From contig CBDCYP010000002.1 in assembly GCA_965224235.1 (NCBI GenBank), positions 372,001 through 436,000 on the forward strand: a stretch of DNA of 64,000 bases. The letters are read 5' to 3'. This document shows positions 9,383 to 17,793 of the stretch, piece after piece. Each line of letters starts with the position of its first letter. The first letter of the stretch is position 1. A program made the position numbers and the translations under genes. Under the pieces are notes generated by a model. The model did not search any database, had not been told where the DNA came from, and was given only the letters and a program-made list of their open reading frames with translations. This stretch comes from G958295935 sp965224235 (lineage in GTDB: Bacteria; Chloroflexota; Dehalococcoidia; Lucifugimonadales; Lucifugimonadaceae).

Positions 9383-11047
9383 ATGACGAAATACATCTTC
9401 GTGACCGGTGGAGTCGTCAGCGGACTTGGCAAGGGCATCATCGTCGCATCAATCGGCAGGATGCTCAAAAGCAGGAACATCAGCGTCTCACTGCTCAAAT
9501 TAGACCCATATCTGAACGTCGACCCCGGCACCATGTCCCCGTACCAACACGGGGAAGTATTCGTCACGGCGGACGGCGGCGAAACGGACCTCGACCTGGG
9601 CCATTACGAACGCTTCGTCGACGTCAACCTCACCAATCTCTCGAACGTCACCGCGGGCCAGATCTACAGTGAAGTCATCTACAACGAGCGCAAAGGCGTC
9701 TACCTCGGCGGAACCGTTCAGACCGTCCCCCAAGTGACCAACCTCATCAAGCAGCGCATCGGCATGCTGGCCGACCGGACCAAATCTGAGGTCGTCGTCG
9801 TCGAAGTCGGCGGAACCGTTGGCGACATCGAAGGCCAGCCGTTCCTTGAGGCTATCCGCCAAATGAGAAACGAGGTCGGCAGGTCGAACACCTGTTACGT
9901 CCACGTAACCCTGCTGCCGTACCTGGGCGCAACCGGCGAACTCAAGACCAAACCAACACAACACAGTGTCCAGACGTTGCGCGGCATGGGAATACAGCCC
10001 GATGTCATCGTCTGCAGAGCCGACTACCCGGTAGATGCTCCGGTCCGGGAAAAAATCTCACTCCACTGTGATGTTCCCATCGGCAACGTGATCGGACTGC
10101 CCACCCTCGATACGGTGTATGAATCGCCCCTTGTGCTCGAATCGGAAGGACTTGGCCGCATCCTTGAGGAGTCCGTCGACCTACCGTCGATCGAGCCCAA
10201 CATGAAACTGTGGCGGAACGTCGTCGCTCTCGCCCAAGAGACGGGTCCAGAGCTCGAAATAGCCGTCGTCGGCAAATACGTCGACCTGCACGACTCCTAC
10301 ATTTCTGTGCGCGAAGCTCTCTACCACGCCGGCCTGCATCACCGGCGAGACATCGTCGTCACGTGGGTACCGGCCGAACAAGTGGAAGACGAAGGCCCCG
10401 ACAAGCTCCTGTCGTCCACAACCGGAATAATCGTGCCGGGCGGATTCGGCCATCGGGGCGTGGAGGGCATGATCGAAACGGCCCGATACGCCCGCAGGAA
10501 CCAGGTGCCGTATCTAGGGTTGTGTCTCGGTATGCAGGTCATGGTAATCGAATACGCCCGCAACGAAATCGGCCTCGCAGGCGCAAACTCGCAGGAGTTC
10601 GACCCCCAAACGCCGGACCCTGTGATCGCATACCTGCCCGGCCAGGAAGAGTTGCTCGCAACCGGCGGCACTATGCGGCTGGGTGAATACCCGTGCGAGC
10701 TGGTCGAAGGATCGCGGGCGCAGCGCGCCTACGGCAAGGATCTTGTAGTCGAGCGCCACCGCCATCGTTATGAATACAACAACGACTACCGAAACCGGCT
10801 TGAAGCGGCGGGGCTATCCGCCAGCGGAGTAGCGCCCGACGGCTTGCTTGTGGAGATCGCAGAGGTCTCCGGCCATCCATTCATGTTGGGCTCGCAGTTC
10901 CACCCTGAATTCGTCTCGCGTCCAGACAGGCCGCACCCGCTATTCAGGGATTTCATAGGCGCCGCCACAGAGGTACTAAGGGAAGGCGGACAACACTCCT
11001 TTATCGTGAAAGAGGAAGCGAAAGAAGTCGCCGCGACGCAGATGTAG
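9383..11047 (+). CDS. pyrG: CTP synthase
   Basis: PyrG makes CTP from UTP, ATP and glutamine. The 554-residue protein has the N-terminal synthetase domain with its P-loop region 'GGVVSGLGKG' and the LDPYLNVDPGTMSP block, and a C-terminal class I glutaminase domain with C381 in GLCLGMQ and H507/E509 in FHPEF. Length and motifs are canonical except G-K-G-I-I in place of the usual G-K-G-I-T/A. It is probably monocistronic. Confidence 0.97.
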   Translation: MTKYIFVTGGVVSGLGKGIIVASIGRMLKSRNISVSLLKLDPYLNVDPGTMSPYQHGEVFVTADGGETDLDLGHYERFVDVNLTNLSNVTAGQIYSEVIYNERKGVYLGGTVQTVPQVTNLIKQRIGMLADRTKSEVVVVEVGGTVGDIEGQPFLEAIRQMRNEVGRSNTCYVHVTLLPYLGATGELKTKPTQHSVQTLRGMGIQPDVIVCRADYPVDAPVREKISLHCDVPIGNVIGLPTLDTVYESPLVLESEGLGRILEESVDLPSIEPNMKLWRNVVALAQETGPELEIAVVGKYVDLHDSYISVREALYHAGLHHRRDIVVTWVPAEQVEDEGPDKLLSSTTGIIVPGGFGHRGVEGMIETARYARRNQVPYLGLCLGMQVMVIEYARNEIGLAGANSQEFDPQTPDPVIAYLPGQEELLATGGTMRLGEYPCELVEGSRAQRAYGKDLVVERHRHRYEYNNDYRNRLEAAGLSASGVAPDGLLVEIAEVSGHPFMLGSQFHPEFVSRPDRPHPLFRDFIGAATEVLREGGQHSFIVKEEAKEVAATQM

Positions 11048-11520
11048 CAGCAAAATTCCACTGCTGATATACTTAACGCGTTGCAGCATCCGCTGCGGCG
11101 CAGGGGACAGGCGCCAGACCATCGCAGTCCAGCCGACTGCCCCCGCTTCCCGATTCTCTTTATTCCCGACGGAGACAGACGTATCTCCGGCAAGCGCGGA
11201 TCACCCATGAACTGTTGAGGCCCGCCGGTCACCCCGGTTTTGCCGAAACGGGTCAACACAAAATCCTGAACCTTGTCCAGACTAGCAACCCAAACACCCA
11301 TCAAGGTTTCTGATCCCCAAAGGCTGGCAATCCCCGCCAAACTCCCCGGATACGCACGCGCTGGTCTTGAACTCAGGCAGCAGCCGGGCGACACCCAGGC
11401 TATTTGATCGGCAAGAATCGGCGAACCAAAGACAATCCCGGATTCGAATTCCAACTCAGATGAGAACCACTCTCTGGCATAACTGCCTTCCAGCCCATAT
11501 CAGGGACCCAAGGTAACTTC
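11048..11520 (+). other. Long untranslated stretch upstream of rho
   Basis: No believable gene was found between pyrG and the rho ribosome binding site. Rho genes in several bacteria have long 5' leaders used for autogenous Rho-dependent termination, and this C-rich, G-poor stretch just before the start (about 11280-11520) would suit that. This is inference; no promoter was pinned down. Confidence 0.35.
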
Positions 11521-11537
11521 AGGAGGAACCCTAACTG
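11521..11537 (+). promoter_or_regulatory. Perfect Shine-Dalgarno selecting a CTG start for rho
   Basis: AGGAGG at 11521-11526 stands 8 bases before a CTG at 11535-11537. An in-frame TAA (11532-11534) lies directly before that CTG, so translation cannot begin further upstream. The next ATG in frame is at 11712, inside the conserved Rho N-terminal helical region. Confidence 0.7.
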
Positions 11538-12950
11538 GATACACCCACCCGCACCCACGCACGCCCGACAGGCAGAAGGCGGACCGGACCGCGAAGAAGG
11601 TCCGGCGCTCCCAACGGTAATCGCCTGAACGGACAAGAGCAGCTCCCAACCGACGCAGAACTTGCGGAGGCCAACGGACAGTCCGAGTTGGGGCAGCTCG
11701 GCAAAAAGACGATGGACGAGCTCCGTACGATCGCTCTTGAAGCCAATTTCAAAAACGGCATCCCCGCAAGACGCTCCGACCTCGTACTGGAATTGCTCGC
11801 AAGTCTGGCGTCGAAAAGTGACCAACTACTCGGTGCGGGCGTGCTCGACGTCCTGAACGACGGATACGGTTTCCTCCGCACGCCCGGTCGCACAAACGGC
11901 CATGAAGACATCTACGTTTCCCAATCCCAGGTCAACAGATTCGGCCTTCGGCAGGGAGACATGGTCGCCGGGCAAGTAAGGGCGCCAAAGGAAAACGAAC
12001 GCTACTACAACCTCATTCGAGTCGAGGTCGTTAACGGATACGACCCAGTGGCGGCGCGCAAGCGTGTCCGGTTTGACCGCTTCACTTCCATTTACCCCAA
12101 CAACCAACTCACTCTGGCCACCACGGCAAAGCAACTCTCCACCAGGCTTATCGACATCATCGCGCCCATAGGCCGCGGCCAGCGCGCCCTGATCGTCGCC
12201 CCGCCAAAAGCAGGGAAGACCGTCCTGCTCAAGCAAATTGCCGCCGGAATCACGGCAAACCACCCTGACGCCCACCTGCTCGTCGCACTCATCGGCGAAC
12301 GGCCCGAAGAGGTCACAGACATGCGCAGGTCGGTCAAGGGAGAAGTCTATAGCTCCACGTTCGACGAGCCGGTCGAAGATCATACAGCCACCGCCGAAGT
12401 GGCCCTTGAGCGCGCCAAGAGGATTGTCGAAAGCGGCGAGCACGCCGTGCTCCTCCTCGATAGCCTCACCAGGCTTGCACGCGCATACAACCTCGCATCC
12501 CCCAGCAGCGGCAAGACGCTGTCAGGTGGAATGGACCCGGTTGCCCTCTATCCTCCGAAGCACTTCTTCGGAGGAGCGCGAAACTGCGAGGAAGGCGGAA
12601 GCCTCACAATCGTCGCCACCTGTCTAATCGACACCGGCAGCCGATTGGACGACCTCATCTACGAGGAGTTCAAGGGCACCGGCAACATGGAACTGCACCT
12701 CGACCGCAAACTCGCGGACCGGCGCATATACCCCGCCTTCAATATAGAACTCAGCGGCACCCGCCACGAGGAGCTTCTGCTTCCCGAGCCGATCCTCCGC
12801 CAAGTCTGGCTACTGCGGCGAATGGTATCGATCATCTCGACCGACTCCTCCAACCCCACCGAGGCAGCCGAGCGAATACTCGAACGCATGGTAAAGACCC
12901 AGACCAACGAGGAATTCCTCGCCTCCATCACCAAACCCGAAAAATTCTGA
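11535..12950 (+). CDS. rho: Transcription termination factor Rho (CTG start proposed)
   Basis: Rho is the hexameric RNA-dependent ATPase that releases transcripts. The conserved body has an N-terminal Rho-N helical domain (MDELRTIALEANF), a cold-shock-like RNA-binding domain with GYGFLR, and a RecA-type ATPase domain with P-loop 'APPKAGKT', Walker B 'VLLLDSLTRLAR' and the Q/R-loop region. From the CTG the protein is 471 residues with an Arg/Gly-rich, basic start (RPTGRRRTGPRRRSG) resembling the N-terminal extensions of other Rho proteins. Starting at TTG 11688 would remove this extension. Confidence 0.94.
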   Translation: MDTPTRTHARPTGRRRTGPRRRSGAPNGNRLNGQEQLPTDAELAEANGQSELGQLGKKTMDELRTIALEANFKNGIPARRSDLVLELLASLASKSDQLLGAGVLDVLNDGYGFLRTPGRTNGHEDIYVSQSQVNRFGLRQGDMVAGQVRAPKENERYYNLIRVEVVNGYDPVAARKRVRFDRFTSIYPNNQLTLATTAKQLSTRLIDIIAPIGRGQRALIVAPPKAGKTVLLKQIAAGITANHPDAHLLVALIGERPEEVTDMRRSVKGEVYSSTFDEPVEDHTATAEVALERAKRIVESGEHAVLLLDSLTRLARAYNLASPSSGKTLSGGMDPVALYPPKHFFGGARNCEEGGSLTIVATCLIDTGSRLDDLIYEEFKGTGNMELHLDRKLADRRIYPAFNIELSGTRHEELLLPEPILRQVWLLRRMVSIISTDSSNPTEAAERILERMVKTQTNEEFLASITKPEKF

Positions 12951-13030
12951 TCTACCATTCCCTCGGCGCGTCCCATCCAACCCGTATCGCCGCGCGGTGC
13001 GGCAAAGCCATTCCGTAACCGCAGCCCCTT

Positions 13031-13058
13031 CGTCTTCCCCGACCCCGATCGGGGAACC
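13031..13058. repeat. Short palindromic dispersed repeat
   Basis: A perfect CCCCGATCGGGG palindrome (13043-13054) lies in a longer block that begins GTCTTCCCCGACC. Similar blocks occur near 31513 and, inverted, near 47500-47530. All three are intergenic and two lie close to IS sequence. Confidence 0.4.
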
Positions 13059-13167
13059 ATGTCGGCGCGACACGTTTCGCACACCCCTGCGGACCCCCGC
13101 GAGGCCATCTGTTCCAACAATTTCATTTTTGTCGTCCTGTGTACAGACAGGTGTGGGGGCGCTCAGA

Positions 13168-13360
13168 AGGAGCTTGTCTCAGAAGCGGTCGGGGCTTAGG
13201 GACAAGCGCATCGGCGCCAACGGCGCAGGGCTTCATCGTCATAGGTCCGGTCATTTGCCGCGTTGGCTCCTTACCTTCGTTCCGTACTGAAAGCCGTGCG
13301 CACCGTGTGCTTGAACAGATTCTTCATGGCCTGGCGGTGGTTCTTGTAGAACCACCGCAG
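13168..13360. mobile_element. Deletion remnant of the IS1182-type element found at 31741-33438
   Basis: Three blocks match the intact element in order: its end and first bases (13168-13218 versus 31740-31790), then 13224-13284 versus about 32883-32943, then 13285-13360 versus about 32978-33055. The large gaps between blocks show internal deletions, and point differences show age. No open frame survives. The remaining bases to 13485 and those between 12951 and 13167 hold no recognised gene. Confidence 0.8.
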
Positions 13361-13485
13361 CAGCGTAAGGAATGTGCATCTCTTCACCGTCTTGAAACCC
13401 TCCAGCGCTCATCGGCGCAATGGTTGCGCGCCGTTCGGCGGCGTGCTAGCTTCGGAGCGTCCACTCGATCGCGGGGGCTCATGTC

Positions 13486-14784
13486 ATGCCAGCCAGCACC
13501 GAATTCACCCTCATCACGGCGGATCGAGTCATTGACTCCGGAGGCGGCCCACCCATCGACAATGGCGCCGTCCTGATTCATGGCTCTCGGATCGTCGCCG
13601 TGGGGCGTGCCGCTGACGTCAGGGCGCCGGAAGGCGCGTCCGTCGAGGTACATGAATATCCGGGCGCCGCCGTACTGCCCGGGATGGTCGATTGCCACAC
13701 CCATCACAATGGGTTTGGCGACGGGCGAAATGGCGACGACCTCTCGCTGCTGTCAGATGAAGTGCTGACGGTTCAGTCCGCCCGAAACGCGCGCGCCGGC
13801 CTCTTCTCCGGTGTGACCACAATTCGTGAGAACGGCCCGAAGAACATGACCATGTTCAGATTGCGTGACGCGATCAACGAGGGTTTGACTGTTGGCCCTC
13901 GGATGGTGCTGTGTGGTCGGCCCGTCGCGATCATCGGCGGTCATATGGGCTACTTCGGTGGAGAGGCCACCGGTACGGTGGAGACCAGAGCGCTCACTCG
14001 GCAGCTCATCAAGGAGGGGGCGGACTACGTCAAGATCACCGCCACCGGCGGGAGCACGCGGACGTCGTTTCCACTGAGGCCGTCTTTCAATGTTGACGAG
14101 ATGACCGCCATCACGCACGAAGCCCACAAATTTGGCAAACTGACCGCCGCTCACTGCGTGTCTTCCCAGGGCATTGCCAACTCACTCGAAGCCAGCGTGG
14201 ACATGATCATCCACTGCAACTTCAGGGACCCCGGCGGCGTCCACTATTTCCGGGAGGACATCGCCGATAGGATTGCAGAGCGGGGTGCATACGTTAATCC
14301 GACCCTCCACGTGGGCCGGTCCGCCGCCTGGACCCTTGCCCACAAGCGGGACGCTGAAGGACTGACTCCCTCAGAGCGTGAGCTGTTGGATCAGGCGCTG
14401 ATCAATCTGGAGCTCCACCTCGACGACACCCGGCGCATGATCCAGATGGGACTGAAGGTTATAACCGGCTCCGACTCGTCGTGGAGTGACTACCGCCTGG
14501 GAAATACGGTCTATGAGGCAGAGCTCCTGGTCCACGCCGGATACACGCCGATGCAGGGCGTGATGTCGGTAACGAGTTGGGCAGCGGCCGCCCTGGGGAT
14601 CGACCACAAGGTCGGCGCGCTCAAACCTGGCAAGGAGGCCGACATCCTCGTGGTCGAAGGTGATCCTTCTATCGACATCAACGACCTGTGGAACGTCTCC
14701 GACGTGTTCTTCGCTGGCAGAAAGGTGACACGCGGCTCCGAGGACTCCCTCGCCGCGGTCCGCCAGCAGCCAGCCCGAATTTAG
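13486..14784 (+). CDS. Metal-dependent amidohydrolase, imidazolonepropionase/prolidase-like (copy 1)
   Basis: The 432-residue protein is an amidohydrolase-superfamily enzyme of the binuclear type. Metal ligands are H71 and H73 (DCHTHH), carbamylated K183 (YVKITATGG), H223 (AAHC), H243 (IIHC) and D330 (GSDSSW). The N- and C-terminal strands form the small beta-sandwich; the C-terminus has the usual 'GALKPGKEADILVV' motif. Relatives cleave Xaa-Pro or N-acyl/carbamoyl amino acids, so a cyclic amide or dipeptide substrate is likely but unproven. It is followed by a paralogue 108 bases downstream, evidently a tandem duplication. Confidence 0.9.
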   Translation: MPASTEFTLITADRVIDSGGGPPIDNGAVLIHGSRIVAVGRAADVRAPEGASVEVHEYPGAAVLPGMVDCHTHHNGFGDGRNGDDLSLLSDEVLTVQSARNARAGLFSGVTTIRENGPKNMTMFRLRDAINEGLTVGPRMVLCGRPVAIIGGHMGYFGGEATGTVETRALTRQLIKEGADYVKITATGGSTRTSFPLRPSFNVDEMTAITHEAHKFGKLTAAHCVSSQGIANSLEASVDMIIHCNFRDPGGVHYFREDIADRIAERGAYVNPTLHVGRSAAWTLAHKRDAEGLTPSERELLDQALINLELHLDDTRRMIQMGLKVITGSDSSWSDYRLGNTVYEAELLVHAGYTPMQGVMSVTSWAAAALGIDHKVGALKPGKEADILVVEGDPSIDINDLWNVSDVFFAGRKVTRGSEDSLAAVRQQPARI

Positions 14785-14892
14785 GGGTGACTCCGGCAGC
14801 GGTTATCCAGTCGACGCGGCGTAGTCATCCCCCAGCCCGAAGAAACCAGACAGACGGTTCAAGACAGGCAACTAGAGCGCCCGGAGGGACAT

Positions 14893-16149
14893 ATGCCTCA
14901 TCAAGACACCCATTTCACAATCCTCAATGCGGCTCGGCTGGTCGATGGGACCGGCGCCCCCGTCGCAGAGGCGGCAGCCATTCTGTTGGAGGGCGACACC
15001 ATCATGCAGATCGGGACTCGGGAGACGGTAAGGGCGCCCGATGGCGCTACGTTCCAGGAACTGGACTATGGCGACGCGACCATTCTGCCGGGGCTGGTTG
15101 ACTGCCACGTTCACCTCAACGGCATCGGAGACGGTCGCGCCGGAGACGAGATGGTCACCCTGCCGGACGAGGTGTTGACCGTCCAGGCGGCCCAGAACGC
15201 GCGTCGGCACCTCTACTCGGGTGTTACCAGCGTGCGGGAATGCGGAGCCAAGAACCGCACCACGTTCCTGCTCCGCCAGGCGGTTGAAATGGGCATCGTC
15301 CCGTCCCCGCGTCTGGTGCTCTCGGGAAGGCCCGTTGCCATCGTCGGCGGCCATCTGAGTTACTTCGGAATCCAGGCCACGGGTCCCAATGAGTGCCGGG
15401 CTGCCGTCAGACAGCTGATCAAGGAAGGCGCCGACTTTATCAAGATCACGGCGACCGGAGGCAGCACACGCACCAGCCATTCGCTCAGGCCGTCTTTCGA
15501 AGTCGACGAGTTAACAGCGATCTGCGACGAGGTCCACAAGTTTGGCAGGCACGCCGCCGCACACTGTGCCTCGTCCCAGGGCATGGTGAACGCGCTGGAC
15601 GCTGGCGTCGACACGATTATCCATGGCGTCCACAAGGAACCCGACGGTTCAGACGTCTTTCGCCCTGAGATCGCCGACCGGATCGCCGAGCAGGGCGTCT
15701 TCGTAAACGCGACCGTTGGGGGCGGCGTCGTCCGCATACGGATGCTGGAGGCCGACGACAACCTCTCTGCCGCGATGCGGAGTGAGTTGGATGCCCTGCG
15801 TCACGCCTCGGAGGTCCGGCTCGACAATTTCGCCCGCATGAGAGACGCCGGCGTCGTGATGGCAGCAGGTTCAGACTCGGCTTGGGGATATTACCGGATG
15901 GGCGACTTTCAATCCGAAATCGAAGCCCACGTGATAGGTGGGATGTCCAACATGGAGGCGATCGTTGCGGCCACGCGTGACTCCGCCGGATCGTCCTGGA
16001 TCGATACATCGGTCGGAACCCTCGAACCGGGCAAACAGGCCGATATTCTGGTCGTAGACGGTAATCCGCTCCAGGACATCAACCAGCTCCGTTGCGTGGC
16101 CGATGTCTTCCTGGCGGGGGAACGGGTAGACCGGGCCAACCTCGTTTAG
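14893..16149 (+). CDS. Metal-dependent amidohydrolase, imidazolonepropionase/prolidase-like (copy 2)
   Basis: This 418-residue paralogue of the preceding gene keeps all metal ligands: H72 and H74 (DCHVH), the lysine in 'FIKITATGG', histidines in AAHC and IIHG, and the aspartate in GSDSAW. Large blocks are shared with copy 1 (for example ADRIAE, LRPSF, GGSTRTS), while the segment after IIH differs, which should alter substrate choice. A GGAGGGA site lies 3 bases before the ATG. The gene ends before a strong hairpin terminator and is convergent with tatA. Confidence 0.9.
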   Translation: MPHQDTHFTILNAARLVDGTGAPVAEAAAILLEGDTIMQIGTRETVRAPDGATFQELDYGDATILPGLVDCHVHLNGIGDGRAGDEMVTLPDEVLTVQAAQNARRHLYSGVTSVRECGAKNRTTFLLRQAVEMGIVPSPRLVLSGRPVAIVGGHLSYFGIQATGPNECRAAVRQLIKEGADFIKITATGGSTRTSHSLRPSFEVDELTAICDEVHKFGRHAAAHCASSQGMVNALDAGVDTIIHGVHKEPDGSDVFRPEIADRIAEQGVFVNATVGGGVVRIRMLEADDNLSAAMRSELDALRHASEVRLDNFARMRDAGVVMAAGSDSAWGYYRMGDFQSEIEAHVIGGMSNMEAIVAATRDSAGSSWIDTSVGTLEPGKQADILVVDGNPLQDINQLRCVADVFLAGERVDRANLV

Positions 16150-16240
16150 TCTCAGCAGACAAGGCAGAGCGAAAGCCCCGCTCGGCCTGCGCCGGGCGGA
16201 GGACGGTACAGGCAACGGCAACAACGATTCACGGACGGCG

Positions 16241-16271
16241 AACGAGGCCCGGCAAATACCCGGGCCTCGTT
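16241..16271. terminator. Bidirectional hairpin terminator between amidohydrolase and tatA
   Basis: A perfect 12-base stem (AACGAGGCCCGG at 16241-16252 with its complement at 16260-16271) encloses a 7-base loop. It sits between convergent genes. There is only a short T/A-rich tail, so termination may be weak on its own. Confidence 0.65.
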
Positions 16272-16298
16272 AAGTGAATATCGGTGTTGAGGTTCGGA

Positions 16299-16487
16299 TT
16301 AACTCGTCTTGCCGTCACCAGTGCCGGACTTGGCTTCGTCCTTGCCGGTTACCGAAGACCGGAATTCCTTGATCGCCTTGCCGACCCCTGAGCCGATCTC
16401 AGGCAGCCTGCCGACGCCGAAAATGATCATGACGACCACCAGTATCAGGATTATTTCTAGTGCGCCGATGCCTTTGAGGAAACCCAT
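16299..16487 (-). CDS. tatA: Twin-arginine translocase subunit TatA
   Basis: The 62-residue protein is a compact TatA: one membrane helix at about 10-25, the hinge F-G-x-x-x-L-P-E-I-G at 23-32, and an amphipathic helix with GKAIKEFR. TatA oligomerises to form the passage for folded proteins with twin-arginine signals. The ATG at 16485-16487 lies at the edge of a 233-base unit that is repeated twice upstream, and the first ten residues are shared with the two small reading frames there. No tatC is in the window. Confidence 0.9.
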   Translation of the reverse strand: MGFLKGIGALEIILILVVVMIIFGVGRLPEIGSGVGKAIKEFRSSVTGKDEAKSGTGDGKTS

Positions 16488-16949
16488 ATATACGCTCTGC
16501 AGTCTGGCTGATGGTCGAGTTCAACTCACAGAATACGTACGAGCAAGGCAGGGTGTCAAACTGGAGAATGGCGTGAAACCGCTTAGTGCGACAACCCGGG
16601 CGGAGTCTCTCGTTTCCTGTAACTCTTGCAAAAGCACCAGATCGCGGCGAGCGCAACCACCCCTAGGGTGGCGAGTACCAGGCACATTTCGAGTGGGCCG
16701 ATGCCTCGGAGGAAACCCATATATACGCTCTGCAGTCTGGCTGATGGTCGAGTTCAACTCACAGAATACGTACGAGCAAGGCAGGGTGTCAAACTGGAGA
16801 ATGGCGTGAAACCGCTTAGTGCGACACCCCGGGCGGAGTCTCTCGTTTCCTGTAACTCTTGCAAAAGCACCAGATCGCGGCGAGCGCAACCACCCCCTAG
16901 GGTGGCGAGTACCAGGCACATTTCGAGTGGGCCGATGCCCCGGAGGAAA
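16483..16949. repeat. Tandem duplication, 233 + 234 bp
   Basis: Unit 1 (16483-16715) and unit 2 (16716-16949) are almost identical; I count one inserted C and a few substitutions. Each unit contains a TatA-like small reading frame plus the spacer preceding the next copy. The unit boundary falls at the start codon of tatA and of each small frame, as if the first codons of tatA and its upstream region had been copied. Confidence 0.9.
16583..16720 (-). CDS. TatA-like membrane microprotein (45 aa), repeat unit 1
   Basis: The frame begins MGFLRGIGPLE, nearly the same as tatA (MGFLKGIGALE), then continues as a different hydrophobic helix (LVLATLGVVALAAIW) and a short basic tail with CKSYRKRE. The FG-hinge and amphipathic helix of TatA are absent. 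It could insert in the membrane as a single-span peptide or be a decaying tatA duplicate. A GAGGA Shine-Dalgarno-like context precedes each copy's reading frame only weakly, so expression is uncertain. Confidence 0.45.
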   Translation of the reverse strand: MGFLRGIGPLEMCLVLATLGVVALAAIWCFCKSYRKRETPPGLSH

Positions 16950-16954
16950 CCCAT
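16754..16954 (-). pseudogene. Frameshifted TatA-like microprotein, repeat unit 2
   Basis: This copy starts with the same MGFLRGIGPLEMCLVLATLG but one additional C in a C-run shifts the frame inside the membrane helix. The result is a 66-residue frame ending in unrelated sequence. Its start lies 17 bases after the lexA stop, so it would be the second gene of a lexA transcript. Confidence 0.55.
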
Positions 16955-16970
16955 TTGTATGGAATTGTTC

Positions 16971-17618
16971 CTACCCGCGATACCGCCACACGGCCACGAC
17001 ACGGCTCAGCACCTCGACCTTGTCGGCAGACAGGATGATTGGCTCCATCGTGCTGTTTTCGGGCTGCAACCGTACGACCGGGCCCTCTGCGTAGAACCGC
17101 TTGAGCGTCGTCTCGTCGTCCGGAGCGATGCGCACTGCGGCCATCTCCCCGTTGGGTACGGAACTCGTCTGTTCCATAATCACGAGATCACCGTCTGCGA
17201 TCAGGGCGTCGATCATGGATTCACCCTTGACGGTCAGGGCATATAACCCCTCGTTGCGACCGGCGATCGGCTGCGGCAGGTCCACGGTGTCGAGGTTGGC
17301 TGTGCTTGCCCATGTTTCAGCGGTGGGCAAGGGGAACGGCTCACCTGCCGCGATCGAACCCACGAGCGGTACGGCCACCGTTTCCTGGGCGTTTCGTTGC
17401 TGGCGGGGCGCTACCAATCCCAAGCCGCGCGAGATGCCGTCGTCCTTGCGAATAAGACCTTCTCTCTTCAGAACTTCGATGTTGTAGGAAACCACCGAAG
17501 TCGAACTTATTTCGCAGCCGCGCAGAATGTCTCTTACGGTGGGCGGGTAGCCGTGTTCATCCAGAAAGTCCTCGAAGAACTCCAGGATTCCTTGTTGCCG
17601 TTCGGTGAGGTTCCTCAC
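16971..17618 (-). CDS. lexA: SOS repressor LexA
   Basis: LexA represses DNA-damage genes and cleaves itself when RecA filaments form. The 215-residue protein has an N-terminal winged helix-turn-helix (1-65) with YPPTVRDI and 'SSTSVVSYNIEVL' as the recognition helix, a linker, and a C-terminal S24 protease-like domain. The scissile bond is A91-G92 (IAAGEP), the nucleophile S134 (GESM) and the general base K173 (TTLKRF). The recognition helix is unlike that of E. coli LexA, so a different operator is expected. The TatA-like repeats and tatA follow in the same direction. Confidence 0.95.
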   Translation of the reverse strand: MRNLTERQQGILEFFEDFLDEHGYPPTVRDILRGCEISSTSVVSYNIEVLKREGLIRKDDGISRGLGLVAPRQQRNAQETVAVPLVGSIAAGEPFPLPTAETWASTANLDTVDLPQPIAGRNEGLYALTVKGESMIDALIADGDLVIMEQTSSVPNGEMAAVRIAPDDETTLKRFYAEGPVVRLQPENSTMEPIILSADKVEVLSRVVAVWRYRG

Positions 17619-17681
17619 GATGGTCTGCCTTTACTGAGGCCTGCCGACTATTCCGACAAGTAGTCGTATATCAGCACTAAT

Positions 17682-17717
17682 GTTCGGAAGTTAGCAGAGC
17701 GCGCCGTGCCCTGTCAA
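17682..17717 (-). promoter_or_regulatory. Candidate lexA promoter with operator half-site
   Basis: On the minus strand TTGACA (17712-17717) is followed after 18 bases by TAACTT (17688-17693). CGAAC, the half-site of Gram-positive-type LexA boxes, overlaps the downstream edge of the -10 (17682-17686). The matching right half is poor (GTGCT), so an SOS box is only suggested. Confidence 0.4.
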
Positions 17718-17793
17718 CGACCGCGCGTCACACGCGAACGTGCGGGTCAAAGGGAGTCGGAATCGCCCCGGTCGGGCCGCCGGATGTGTTGGG

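Noticed and set aside
16150..17000. CRISPR-like array from repeated segments near tatA
   Set aside because: There are only two long, contiguous units with no spacers; it is a tandem duplication.
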